A stretch of 64,000 nucleotides of DNA. Source: Gordionus sp. m RMFG-2023. Lineage: Eukaryota > Nematomorpha > Gordioida > Chordodea > Parachordodidae. Made by a program: the position numbers and the translations under genes. The stretch covers positions 56,833,301 to 56,897,300 of the forward strand of contig NC_088776.1 in NCBI RefSeq assembly GCF_954871325.1, given 5' to 3'. Under the pieces are notes generated by a model. It was not told the origin of the DNA. It made no database searches and was given only the letters and a program-made list of their open reading frames with translations. Of this stretch, positions 50,930-62,543 are shown one piece after another; the first letter of the stretch is position 1; each line of letters opens with the position of its first letter.

Positions 50930-50951
50930 GCGCTTGCGCCAATATATAAAT
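50930..50951 (+). promoter_or_regulatory. Candidate LSM14 promoter elements (NRF1-like site, CCAAT, TATA-like)
   Basis: TGCGCTTGCGCCAATATATAAAT is a rare GC-rich word in this AT-rich DNA. TGCGCTTGCGCC is one or two bases from the NRF1 palindrome TGCGCATGCGCA, CCAAT overlaps its end and TATATAAA follows at once. It lies ~175 bp before the LSM14 start codon. The placement fits a core promoter, but the reading is inference. Confidence 0.35.
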
Positions 50952-51122
50952 CTGAGATTTTAAAGGTAGATTTTATTTGTTGATTGTTCTATTAATGTGT
51001 TGTTTCTTTTTATTGTAAATTATTTACATATAAAGTAATAAACATTTAATTTTATTTATTTTCTTTATCATTCTTAGAATTTTTCTTATACTAATTGATC
51101 TATAACATCCTTTATTAGAATT

Positions 51123-54100
51123 ATGTCAGCAGCTCAACAGTATTTAGGTAGCAAGCTCAGCTTAATATCGAAAGCATGTATTAGATATGAAGGAGTGTTA
51201 CATTCTATAGACCCTGTTAAAGCTACGTTAACACTTTCTAATGGTAATATTTGATTCATATAAATTATTGATTATTATTGACACCATTTAGAATAGGATA
51301 TTAAAGTTATTTTACAAATATTTTAGTGCGTATGTTTGGAACTGAAAATAGAAATCTAGAATCTCCTGTTGATCCATCTGATAAACTTTATCGATATATC
51401 TCATTCAAAGGAAGTGACCTTAAAGACATCTATATGTGTGAAGATAAAAAGACACCATCCAATGATATACCAGATCCTGCCATTATTGAGGTTACTTATA
51501 AATGTTTTTATTAGTATATTCCTCAAGCTATTTTAGCAAAATCATATTTAATAAGGCAGTTCCATTATTAAATATTTGATCAGGATGATATTTACTGTTT
51601 TTTAAAAAAAAACCATTAGTTGAGATTTATCATTTTTTGTTATTGATATAATATCTTATATTTTGCACATAATTTTCTAATAACAATGAATAATAGGAGC
51701 CAAAATCCGATTTATCTTTCTAAGTATAATAGTCAAAAATATGATATTTTTTTTGTTATATTTGCAACAAGAATAAAATTTAAAAATATTTAACAATTCA
51801 TATTTATCCATAAACATTTCCCATAATTTATTTTTATAAACAAATAGCAAAACAAGTCATTTATTAAAAATGAGTGTAAATTTTAAAAATATCGATGGCT
51901 CTAAAAAGAGCTTATAGTAAAAATGTACCTAAAAAACATGTATAATTATGTTTAAAAATTTCTAATTGTATTTTTTGTTTTAGGAAGATTGACTCGCGTT
52001 TTTCGTTTGTTATGTTAAAAATTTTACGTGCTAAAATTTTAAAGTTGATTGGGAGAAATTACTATTAGTTGAGATGACTATGGGTTGAAAAATAAAATTA
52101 TTTAATATTGAGTATTTATTGATTTTTTTATTTTCGCCATTAAGAGGATTTGAATTAATTGATGAGGGAAAGGAAGAGACACAGGTAGTGTCCCAAATTG
52201 TGGATTTTCCATTGGACCATGGGATGCAGGTTAGACCGTCAGGTCTGAGACCACCTTGTAGAGAGAGGTTTGTTGGTTCTATAATGTTAGGAATTTTAGC
52301 TTTACTGAGAGCGTTATGGATGATTTTATTTATTGCTTTATGCCAGAGGTGGCGACCTTGGCTATGGGAGCAGTTTAGGCCGTGTCTTGCATTTGGTTGT
52401 ACAGGTAGTAGGGCTGGGAACCAATAGTAAAAACCCAATATGAACAATATTGTATTGGTATTGGGTCTAAAATATTGGTATTGGTTTAAACAATATTTTC
52501 TATTTCTTGTATTGGTATTGCTATTGGTATTGGTTTATATTGGTAACTATTGGTTTATATTGGTAACTATTGGTTTATATTGGTATTGGTTTAAATTCAA
52601 ATTACTAATTTAAAGAATAGAAATAGTGATTATAAAACCCTTAATTTCTAATTTTAAATAAACATGGGAAAAAAAATCATGATACCATAAAATCGGGGCT
52701 AAGAACCAACTCTCAAAATTTTACTGAATTCAAATTCTTTTTTTAAACTAGGAATTTATTAGGTGATGTGAATATAAAAATTTTTGATTTGATCATGTAT
52801 TTTTTGTATCAACAATAATAAACGTATTGATTTTGAACCATTTTATTTATCACAAAGAACATAGCAAAATAAGTAAACTAAAAATGTTACATAACTGTCT
52901 ATTTATACAAAATATAATGCAAAAGAATGATATAATTTTAATATAAGAAGAGGAAATAATTTTATGTATTTAAGAAGAATCTTGCATGCGCATCCAACTT
53001 TTTATGCACAGGCAAGCTTGTATAGTATGCTCATCTAGTGAACAACGTTGGTCTGTTATAACATACCGTCCTTCTGAAAAAGCCCTTTCAGAGCTAGATG
53101 AGGTGGCCGGAATTGCTAGATAATCTCTGGCAATTTTTGATAATACTGGATATCTATTTTTATTTAATTTCCACCAATCTAATGGATTTGTATCATTGGA
53201 AATTGGGCTTCATCTACGTATTTACTTATTTCTAAGTATTATTATGAGGTTTCACCTGATAAATTTTGTCATAAAAGGACAATTTTTTGTTATTTTGTGC
53301 TTCATTTGTAAGTTCCGCTGAATTGTTATTATTTATTTTATAAATATTGTATTCATTAGTAAGATATCCAATAAGAGTTTCCATATTATTAGGCTTTAAA
53401 AATGACTTGATAGTTTAAATCTTGGGTCAATCATTGTTGAAATAATATATAGGTGTTTTTAAAATTATAGTATTTATTAAGTTTTGTCAAGGCAGCTAAT
53501 GAAGCTGTCTTTAAAATAGCATTAGGATTATTATTATAACTCAACGTGCTCAAAAATACTGGAATATAAAGGAATGATTGTTGAAACTGATGGAGTATTA
53601 GCACATGAGGCCATCTCTGTAGCAAAATTAAATGGTTCTAAAAATTCTTGGTATATTTCAATATTATTCCAAGCTAAGGCACTAATATAATATTCTTCAT
53701 TAGTATTTTGTTGATGATTGGTATATATTGTGAGATAAGGTTTGAGCAATATAGCCCTTTCGAGCATTTGGTACGTTGAATTCCAACGTGTTGGTATATC
53801 CAAAATAGGGTTAGGAAATTTTAAATTTGGATTTTTTTCAAGATATATTTTTTCAAGTTTATTAAATTTAGATATAGAAAGTTTAAAAATTTTTTAAAAA
53901 TTTCTTATTTTTTTTAAAATTAGATTTAGAGGTTCCAATGCAGCCATAACAGACAAATGGATAATATGGCAAAAACATTTGCACACATTATCAAAATTGT
54001 CTTTTAGTTTTAAAATTTTTAAAAATGCTAAATTATTACTAGCATTATCTAATGTAATACAAAAAAAATCAATTTCAAATTTTGCTTTTAATACAGAATT

Positions 54101-57100
54101 AAAAATATTATAAATATTAATATCATTATGTGCTGATTTAAAAGGAATAAAATCTAATAAATGATTAATTAATTTAAAATCATTATCAATATAATGAATG
54201 GTTATGCCCATAAAGGGTATTTTATTTGGAGAGGACCAAATGTCCATTGTTAAAGAAAATTTAAAAGTAATTTTAGAAAGTACAGATTTTAAATTGATAA
54301 AAGAACTATGATAATGTTTCATAATTTCTTTTTTAAGTGTTTTTCTAGAAATTAATGTTAATGAGGGGTTGCAAAAGCTTATTAAATTTTTAAATGACTC
54401 ATTTTCAACCATTGAAAAGGCTAAATTATTTTGAATAAAAAAGTCCATAATTAAATTATTTAAATTAGCTTTATTATTTACATTATTAATTAAAAATGAT
54501 TTTATGGTGTTAATTTTTTTACTGCCATTATTTATTTGTTCACATTTCTTATATAAAGTTGGGTGGATGGATTTAAGATGTGTCCATAATCCTGAGGTTC
54601 CAAAATTGGGAATAGATAATTTTTTTTACATTTATTACAAATAGCCTTTTTTTTGTTATCACAACTAGTATAAAATTCCCAGATTTTTGCTGTATTTCGT
54701 CTTTTATTAGATATCGTTGATTCTTCTTGTTCATTATCGCTATTATTATTAGTATCAACATCATTATCTATATTTATTAACTCAATTTGGTTTTCATTCA
54801 TTATAATATCCTAAATGAATAAATAGATAAAATTGATAGATATCATATAAAAAACTTACTTCCATAATAATAAACTATAATTATAAATAACACCAATATT
54901 GATATCACAGGAATATTTGGAAGAAATAACAGATGTAATATGTTTATGAATGAAAGTAAAAAAATATACCACGATATAATTATCCACGATAAAACCAAAT
55001 AATTTTATGTATTTATCTATTTTTAATATTGGTATTGGTATTGGTTGTAAAAACAATACCAATATTTAATTATATATTGGTTTATATTGGTATTGGTATT
55101 GTAAACCAATATTATATTGGTATTGGTCCCACCCCTAACGGGTAGGTTGCAAAGGTGGCAAGTGTGTGAATGTGTTAGCGATCATCCTAGTCTAAATCCT
55201 ATGGTAACTCTCAGTTGGTCATTCGTTAAGAGATTATCAAGGGTTAGGCTTGGAAGTGCCTCGAGCCATTCATATCCGCCATATTTATCGTTTAATTGAA
55301 AAAGTTGAATATCGCTGATATCGGAGGGCTAAGACTATTTTGAAGTTTCTTTATAAGGGGTTCCAAGATTGATTTATTAGAAATTTCGGTTGGGAATGTT
55401 TGACCGTCTGGGGTTAGTAGATTCCATTTTTCGATTGCTACTGTTAAGAGATCGTCATTGGGGGTTATAAAAGATGAGATCACGGAATTGAGCGAAAGGC
55501 GATTAGAGATAAAAAGAGATAGGGAGAGTAATTCTAAGGGGATCAGGTCGATACCGCCTAGTTTAGCGGGTAATTGAGCAAGGTGCCAATTAAAGTCTGA
55601 TAATGGAAGATTAAGGTGGGGAAAACAAATTGCACTTAATCATTGATTTTGAATCAAATATCATATTAGTTATGAGATATTGAAATTTTTTTATATTTTC
55701 TTGATAATTTACAGTGGTGTTAAACCAATCAATTTTACCAATTTTAAATTAAGATTTTTGTCAAAATAATATACTCAAGCCTCTATTGTTGATAGATGGC
55801 CTGTCCAAACATTTTTGCCCATCTATAGGGAAATTCTTCAGGGTTGTGTAATTTTTTTTGGCCAAAATATTGGGTGTCATTTTTAAAATTGAGTCATTTA
55901 GCAATACTAGTTTACAGTAAATTTTTTTTACCATAAAATATTTATTTTTTATATGAAATTGTTTCAAAGATTGATACTAAATAAAAATATCAGCAGTTAT
56001 ATCAGTTTTATAAGAATATTACATCAGATTGAGGCAAAATTTTGGATCAGCAGAGCTTTAAGTATTTTTATTTATTTTATGCTATATTAAAATTACAATA
56101 TTTTTTTTTTTAAATATATCAAAAATAATAATTTTTATTATTTAGCATTCTGAAGCAATCAGCAACTCATCCAGCATACCTACACCTATAGGTGTAATAC
56201 CAGAGAATCATCCAACTCAACTTAAAAACCAAATACCAACAAATTTTTATGGTATGGAACAGTATTCTGAAAGCTTAACAAGTAAAATTTATTAATGATC
56301 AAATATTTGCTTTCTTTTTTTTATAACTAGTACTTTATAGTTTTGTTTATGTTAAAAATAAGTGATAAGGCTGTGTCCTACTTCTACTTATTTCTGTTTA
56401 TCCTAAACTAAACATCATTGAACTTGGACACCCTATTTTAGTTTATTTTAAGTGTTTGGTGGCATTGTTATTTTTTCTATTTTTTTCTTGTTATTGCTTT
56501 TTTCCTTCCCTTACTTTATAGGCTGTTGTCGAAGTTATATAACTGGCTAAGGAGCTATGCAACTAATTTTAATTTATAAATATTGTATTTATCAATATAG
56601 TAGATGAAGCACGTAATATTAGGGATAGACAAAAAACATGTTTTTTCCAAACAAAGAAAAAAAAGCCAAAAACACTTAAAAAATTGTTATAGGGTGTCCT
56701 AGTTCAAAGGCTATTTAGCCTAGGCCTAACCTAAATAGTATCAAAAATAAGTTGATCTTAGGACACATCCTAATAATTATAATTTAAAGTTTATATGAAT
56801 AGTTTTTATTTTATAAGAATTATATTTTAATAAAATATTTATATTTGAAATTTAGATAGCAGGAAATCATCACCACAAATTGATCAAGCTACCCAAGTCA
56901 CTCCTGTCAACAAAAGTTTTAATTGGCATTTTATAAATATTTTTGTCTTATTTTTCATTGCTTTTTAATGCATTGATTAATTAACAATCATTTATTTTTC
57001 CTATATTTAGATAATGCTAAACACCAATCTTCCCACTACAATCAAGCTAATATAAATACCACAAAAATCAGTCAACAACATCCAGCTTCTAATTTAAATT

Positions 57101-59367
57101 CAAATTTACAAAATTTACATTCTTCCAATAGCTATAACTATTACAATGGGTTCAACAATAAAATCGGCAATAATCAACATAAGATGGCGGCGAATTTCAA
57201 TTCTAATCAGCACATGTCTTACAATAGGAATAACATGGGAATTGGGAAAAATTATACAAATAATTTTTCTCACAATCAATTCCATAGTAATGCGAATTCT
57301 TCAAACCAGAATTATGCCGCTAATGCTAATAGGAGATTTGGAGGGAGCTTTGGAAACAATTTTGGAACAAACAATAGTAAAATTAGTTTTTTTTTATTAA
57401 GTTAAGGATTATTTTAATAAAATGAGATCCATTTCATATTCTTCATGCCTTTGTAGTTCATAATTAATAAGATGCTAAACTACAGTAATTAAACTAGTGA
57501 ATAATGTAATCTCATATAAACAACCTACAGAGGAATAGGCTAGAATTGAAATAAAGAAGGTAAAAGGGATTTTGCATTATAATATTTTTTTTTTAATAAA
57601 TCTAGGATACAATTCAAATTCCATGCAGCAACAACAGCAGCACCATTACAACCAAAATCACTATCACCAAAATCTCAATAGATATGGCAATAATCGTCCC
57701 CCAACTGTCAATCACGCCATCAATCAAACCTCCCTCCCTAAAGAGGATTTTGACTTTGAGGGCTCTAATGCTCAGTTTGACAAGGAAAGCTTAAGCCGGG
57801 ATTTTGCTAATAAACTCAAATTAATAGTCAATGGTTTGTTACACCTTATAAAAATTTATTTCACTCCAAATTTTCAATAGAGTTAATTAAATTATGATAT
57901 TTTTTTAATTAATTTTTTGTTTTAATTTTTATTCTATATTCACTTTCTTTTCACACTTATTTATTTAATACCTTTGAATTTTTTATCCCATATCTACTTA
58001 AAAATTACTACTGTAAATCATTTGTATGTTTAAAAATTATTAATACTGGCTGATATTGCAAAATTATGCCTATAAGGAATATAATATACCAAGTGAACAA
58101 TATCTCATACATAAATAATTTTTTATCCACCATTTTTTTAAATTAGATTAGCAATTTAACGATATTTTTTAAAAATTGAATGATTGAAAAATTCGGTATA
58201 TTCCTAGTTTATTCTATTCCTCATATATGTTTTTCCATATTACATTTAAAAATCGGACCAACCACTGATATCTATGAATCCGCCTATTGATTTTTAAAAA
58301 CCTTGCATATCCTAATTGGTTTTCACGATCATTCTTATTTATGCTTAGATAAAATAAACTTAAAAATCTGCCAAAAACAATCCTTTTTTAAAAATAATAA
58401 AAAATTATTTGTTTTCCGCCATTTTGATGATCAGGCAAATATGGCCAGGTATTCGATTCCCATCCAATATATTCTAAAGAACAGTTATACCATGTCATTT
58501 AAAATGCCGAATATTTTCAATCACCTAAATATGTATATCAAATACAAACTCTTTTTTTTATCGATGTGGAAGATACCACTTCGTCCTCGATATCAAGTGC
58601 CGCTGGCGAGAAGATTCAATCAGAAGATGCTGATCACCAGGAGGAAAATGACTTGTTAGATATTGACCACGACCTGTCAAAAGTTTGAAAATGTTTTTTT
58701 GGTCAAAAAAATTAATTTTTGTAAGGGGTAAAAGGGAAGATAAGTAAAATTTTTATTAAATATTAATATTTTTAATATTCTTTCTTACCTTTGCTAAATT
58801 TTTTATACAAATTATATTTTTAGAGATGTATTTAAACGTTTTTTTTGAAGTATTTTTATGTAATTCTTTCAATTTTCTTATTTATATCAGCAAAATGACG
58901 CAAATGAAGACGAAAACGCGCGTTTTTACGAGCCCGCCAAATCATTTTTTGATGATATAAGCTGTCAGACAAACATGGAAGCTAGGCGTAAGCTCATGCG
59001 AAAATTGGCTGTTTCGGGACAGGACACCGGGTTTCAAAGTCGCCCTGATACCGGATACAGAACCGGCGGTTTTGGGAGGCGGGGCATGGACGTGGAGACG
59101 TTTGGCAGAACAAATGTAGGAGGGAATTATAGGAATACCAATTATGGATATAGAGGTTGGATTTAATTCATAAGATTAATTGTTAAAATAAGCTTTATTC
59201 TTAGTATGCATGACCCTTATTCATTGTAACCTGTGAAGTTGATATATCTTTTTAAAATTCCATTTTAAGGTGGTCACAATAAATCAGACAGAAACGTTCA
59301 TCCTAATCAATCTTCCAATAATTCGAATTCCACTGTGAATGCTAACGCTATCAAAGTGGTAAATTAA
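51123..59367 (+). CDS. LSM14: LSM14 (RAP55/Scd6 family) mRNP protein, complete, nine exons
   Basis: Exons 51123-51243, 51327-51490, 56146-56281, 56856-56915, 57011-57376, 57606-57833, 58573-58682, 58891-59155 and 59270-59367 close in phase (1548 nt, 515 aa). LSM14 is a cytoplasmic translational repressor and decapping cofactor of P-bodies, binding DDX6 and EDC4. The LSm14 domain is residues 1-85 (YLGSKLSLISKACIRYEGVL; VRMFGTENR; FKGSDLKDIYMCE). Residues ~160-325 are Asn/Gln-rich. The FDF box is FDFEGSNAQFDKE at 331-343, followed by an acidic exon (SEDADHQEENDLLDIDHD). The FFD box YEPAKSFFDDISC is at 408-420 and the TFG box ETFG at 464-467, with a short Gly/Arg stretch. The C-terminus is short for the family: the Arg-Gly repeats of vertebrate LSM14 are largely absent. 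The last exon could instead splice on at 59358 (GTG|GTAAAT), which would lengthen the tail. Confidence 0.94.
52401..55145 (-). mobile_element. hAT transposon 3, full length with target duplication
   Basis: The element spans 52409-55137 (2729 bp). The ends TAGGGCTGGGAACCAATA and TATTGGTCCCACCCCTA are inverted repeats. The flanking octamers ACAGGTAG (52401-52408) and ACGGGTAG (55138-55145) are a target duplication with one later change. Both subterminal regions are dense arrays of ATTGGT/TATTGG words (52440-52600 and 55020-55130). It sits inside the LINE tail and joins its two halves perfectly when removed, which confirms the borders. Confidence 0.95.
52970..54801 (-). pseudogene. hAT transposase of element 3, nearly intact
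   Basis: On the minus strand the protein starts MNENQIELINIDND (54801), acidic and Asn-rich, then a BED zinc finger (AKIWEFYTSCD, CNKCKK, LWTHLKSIHPTLY) broken by a frameshift near 54600. It continues SLTMDIWSSPNKIPFMGITI (first catalytic Asp, ~54250), CITLDNASNNLAF (second Asp, ~54050), CKCFCHIIHLSV (~53980) and DIPTRWNSTYQML (~53790, after one in-frame stop at ~53893). The hAT dimerisation region IPATSSSSERAFSEGRYVIT runs to a natural stop at 52970. Only a few breaks separate this copy from a full protein, so it is fairly young. No introns are evident, unlike hAT 1. Confidence 0.9.
56366..56773. mobile_element. PIF/Harbinger-type MITE in LSM14 intron 3
   Basis: The element spans 56369-56770 (402 bp). 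The left end GGCTGTGTCCTACTTCTAC and the right end, read inversely, GGATGTGTCCTAAGATCAAC are terminal inverted repeats. A second inverted pair (GAACTTGGACACCCTAT and ATAGGGTGTCCTAGTTC) lies further in. It is flanked by the 3-bp direct repeat TAA on both sides, as expected for PIF/Harbinger elements (TWA targets). It has no coding capacity. Confidence 0.8.
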
Positions 59368-59433
59368 AGATATCAATGTTTATTTAAAGTTTGTGATCCA
59401 AGAGTTTTATTTATTGGTGTCTCTTATTAATCA
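59368..59433 (+). other. Start of the LSM14 3' flank
   Basis: Short AT-rich stretch after the LSM14 stop codon, presumably 3' UTR, running into the repeat at 59434. An AATAAA-like word near 59815 could be the polyadenylation signal. Confidence 0.35.
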
Positions 59434-59753
59434 GGATCCAAACCATATCGGTTTGGTCCGAATCTTTAATCCCCTATTTTTAACTCTTAATATTTTTTTT
59501 TCCTAACTATAAAGGTCGAACAGTTAAAATATTTTCAAGATTCTCTTAAGGCAAATTATATCTAGAATATAAAAAATAATAGATTATATAGTCAACTTGT
59601 GTTAAATAAAAATAGCAATATACAGAACTATCTAAAAATGACCCATTACTTAATCAACTCGATTCAATTTAAAAAGTCTATACAAAGGTTAAGATAATTT
59701 TTTAGGTGAGAATTTAACGGTTAAGTAACAACGATATGGTTAGGTTTGGATCC
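59434..59753. repeat. Inverted-end repeat with GGATCCAAACC termini
   Basis: The left end GGATCCAAACCATATCG and the right end CGATATGGTTAGGTTTGGATCC are inverted with a 4-base gap in alignment, enclosing ~320 bp of AT-rich DNA. A similar word (GATCCAAACCGAACC) occurs at 98 and GGATCC again at 488. It is probably a small non-autonomous element downstream of LSM14. Confidence 0.5.
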
Positions 59754-62543
59754 ATGTGTTTAATTTATTAACCAAGGGCGACTTTAAATTATATATTTTT
59801 TGAAATATATGTTAGAATAAATGTATTTTACTTTAACAATGTTACATTTATTTTACGAGTGAAAAATCAGAATCTGCCTGAAATTTATTCCAGCATTCAT
59901 ATAATACCTACTAACTGAATTTCAGATAACTTTGCCACTAAATTTTGTATCACTTTTGATTTGTTATATAAACACGACTCAAAAGGATTCAAGGTAAAAT
60001 TATCCAAAATTTTTAGCATACTTATTTTACACGTGCTTGGCGTATTTTTTTCAACAAAATTAAAATTTTAAAATAACGCATTGCTGGAGAAACACATTTA
60101 CACGAACATATGTATATAATATATCCTTGAAAATAATTTTATAACCTGATTGTTTATTTTAAAGGGTGGATCTTATTGAAAATTGGTGCACTCTAGCTTG
60201 TATCGGATTTATCTTTAATTACCAAATAGATACTGATATATAATATGGTTTGATGGAGATTAACTAATATTTAGTTGAAATTTATACACATTTTATTCGT
60301 TCAATGATAATTAAATTTATATTCTAATATATTGCTAATATTCTCTTTTTATATTTCATCTATTTGGATTTAAATATTATTAAAAAATAAATATACTAAT
60401 AAATAGTTTAAATAATAAAAAAATATAATATTATTTTTATATATATATAATTTATATTAGAATAAAATTTGTATTTATAAAAATATTAACTTATTTTCGC
60501 ATATTGAAAAATTTACAAATATATATTTATAAAATCTTTGTGTTATATAATTTTAAATATGTTTATTTTTTTTCCACTTATTATAGACATCTTAGTTTTT
60601 GTAATGTGTTTTTTTTCTCTTATTTTTCTAGAAATATATTATATAACTATTTTTTTTTGAAATTTATATTATATTCGTAATTTAAGTAATTTACTAGTTA
60701 TGAGTCTAAAACACATATTTTCCTGATAACATACAATATTAATTTAATATTTGTTATATTAACTAAACGCGAGTTTTTGCTTTTAGCTGACAGCCTTATA
60801 AAATAGTACTCCTTATGTTACAATAAAAAAAATATTCACAGACATGTAACATACTTTTATACTTTTATTTTATTATTTATAGGTTTTGTTATATCACCTA
60901 AGCTCCAACTCTAATAACCTTTTATTAAAGCTTTTAGCTCAAAAAATGAAACTAAAAATTAGATTTAAAACTTGGTTAACATTAATTAGAAGTTGGTTAA
61001 AGTTAGGTGAATTAACAACTTATTATTAATTAGTAAATGGCCATTTTTATTTTACTGAAATTGATTAAAGTATTGTAAAATTATATCTAACCTGTGTAAT
61101 ACCATTTTTGACTAAAGATTTATTTGCCACTTTTTTTATCAATGACTAATACAATATTCACAGAGACCATGATGTAGTTTAAAATCATAATCAAACTTTC
61201 CAACATATTTATATTACTCTATATTTATCCATAGTTTATTTTAAAAAGTTTAAATTTAAGAACCTGTCAATTTTAACTTTTACTCAAATGCAGGTGTATC
61301 ACTTCACAAAATCCAAATTTTTGATAAATTACGAAACTATCTCTAATGATTAAAAAATATGTAGAAGCTAGATCTTTTAAAAATAAGGTATTTAAATGAT
61401 TAAATACGCCATTTTGCTAACTACCATGAAATATGTTGAAGCTCTTATATAAAAAATGATAAAATATTAAATGGCATTGTTGTGTTTGAGTTTTATTTGA
61501 GAAGTATGATTTTAGATTTTATAAACATAACTGAATCAAATGGGCATTTAAAGCTTTTATCACCCCCCCCCCTTTTGGAGTCGCGATTTATCAATCATTT
61601 GTTATATATTCTTGTTTCATGTTAAACGAATTTTTTGTTTATTTTTATTACTTTACCGACTTATTCCTTCTTTTTAATACCTAGACGAAGTTTGATATAC
61701 TTCTCGTCATCAATTCAGGAAAATTTTTTAATCTTTTTATTAGAAACGAGGTGTATTCTTTCTTAATTTCCTCGTGGTAACCTTCCACAATCTAATTGCT
61801 ATTTTGAGGGAAAGGGATTCCTCATAGTTAAAGATACTTGATGATTAATTACGGTCTGGTCCAACGTTCACTTAATATTTAACGTGCATTTACAGATAAT
61901 ATAATGTAACTCGACATCATTCATCGCTTATTAAAATATATCGATGTCGCGCTACATTTTGGTAAGCAGAATATCCCCAAATGGAGGGTAATTAATCTAA
62001 TTTTTGTCATTCGTTATTGTTTTTTTATCAGTTTTCGAAGTTGTTATGTGGGTTGTTTTTGTGTTAAATTGTAAATTCATTTATTTTTGGTGATAAATAT
62101 TTTTTTTGATTGTCTTGTGTAATCATTTCTTTTAATATATTATTTGTAAAGGAAATAAAAAAGGATAAATTATAAAAACATTGTTTATGTCATATGTTTT
62201 TAAATGTATTATATTATTAATCAATTTATAATTATATTTAATAATAGATATAATATAAAAAGAGGAAAAAACGAAATAAATCATCAATATTTTTCTTCCA
62301 AATTTATTTTATTTTTTACTCTTGAAATATTAAATATTTTTTTTTGTCTTCCAAAAATAAAATTATTCTCCTTTTATACTTTTGCTAATTAGTAAAATAA
62401 AGGAATCATGAGTAAAAAAATTAAAAATACAAAATAAGGAAAAGAAACATTGAGAAAAAATGAAATGAAAAAACCCCAAAAAGAACCTTTGTTTAAAATA
62501 GTTGTTAAAACCATGAATCATTACGATTAATCACGCTGTTTTT
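59754..62543. other. Intergenic AT-rich DNA
   Basis: No coding frame of substance, no named repeat. A C10 run lies at about 61562-61572, and GC content is slightly raised at 61690-61990 without any identifiable feature. Confidence 0.4.

Larger units (their letters stand above)
46343..51122. other. Intergenic region before LSM14
   Basis: Mostly AT-rich. C-runs lie at ~47823-47832, ~49430-49450 and ~50317-50330. A perfect 16-bp palindrome GAGCGTTGCAACGCTC lies at 47865-47880. A possible gene remnant at 48262-48620 is listed separately. No other coding signal. Confidence 0.4.
51857..55620 (-). pseudogene. LINE tail with RPDG-type nuclease domain, split by hAT 3
   Basis: Outside the hAT insertion, the minus strand of 55620-55138 codes FNWHLAQLPAKLGGIDLIPL and, past one stop, YGGYEWLEALPSL with VTIGFRLG-stop-SLTHSHTCHLC. 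Beyond the hAT, 52408-52031 gives HGLNCSHSQGRHLWHKAINK, IIEPTNLSLQGGLRPDGLT and GKSTIWDTTCVSSF. The C..C....H..C-like knuckle followed by RPDG and WDxT resembles the C-terminal restriction-like nuclease of R2-type LINEs and of related non-LTR elements in aquatic invertebrates. The 5' reverse transcriptase region is missing (5' truncation near 55620). The tail at 51857-52140 is shared with 26060-26335. Confidence 0.75.
51491..56145 (+). other. LSM14 intron 2, filled with transposons
   Basis: A 4655-bp intron. Positions 51857-52408 and 55138-55620 are a LINE on the minus strand, split by hAT element 3 (52409-55137). The remaining 55621-56145 includes a 68-codon minus-strand frame at 55761-55967 that I do not recognise (KNYTTLKNFPIDGQKC) and would not call a gene. 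Confidence 0.75.

Noticed and set aside
52119-52427. 102-codon + strand frame over the LINE tail
   Set aside because: The reverse strand carries the homologous protein (RPDG, WDTT); this frame is its shadow.
55761-55967. 68-codon minus-strand frame in LSM14 intron 2
   Set aside because: It has no recognisable motif, no splice context and AT-driven composition rich in Lys, Asn and Ile. It could be the remnant of an unknown element but cannot be supported.
59358-59367. Alternative donor GTG|GTAAAT in the last LSM14 exon
   Set aside because: The in-frame stop six bases on closes the gene at an exact codon count, and no convincing further exon was found downstream. It is kept as a caveat only.
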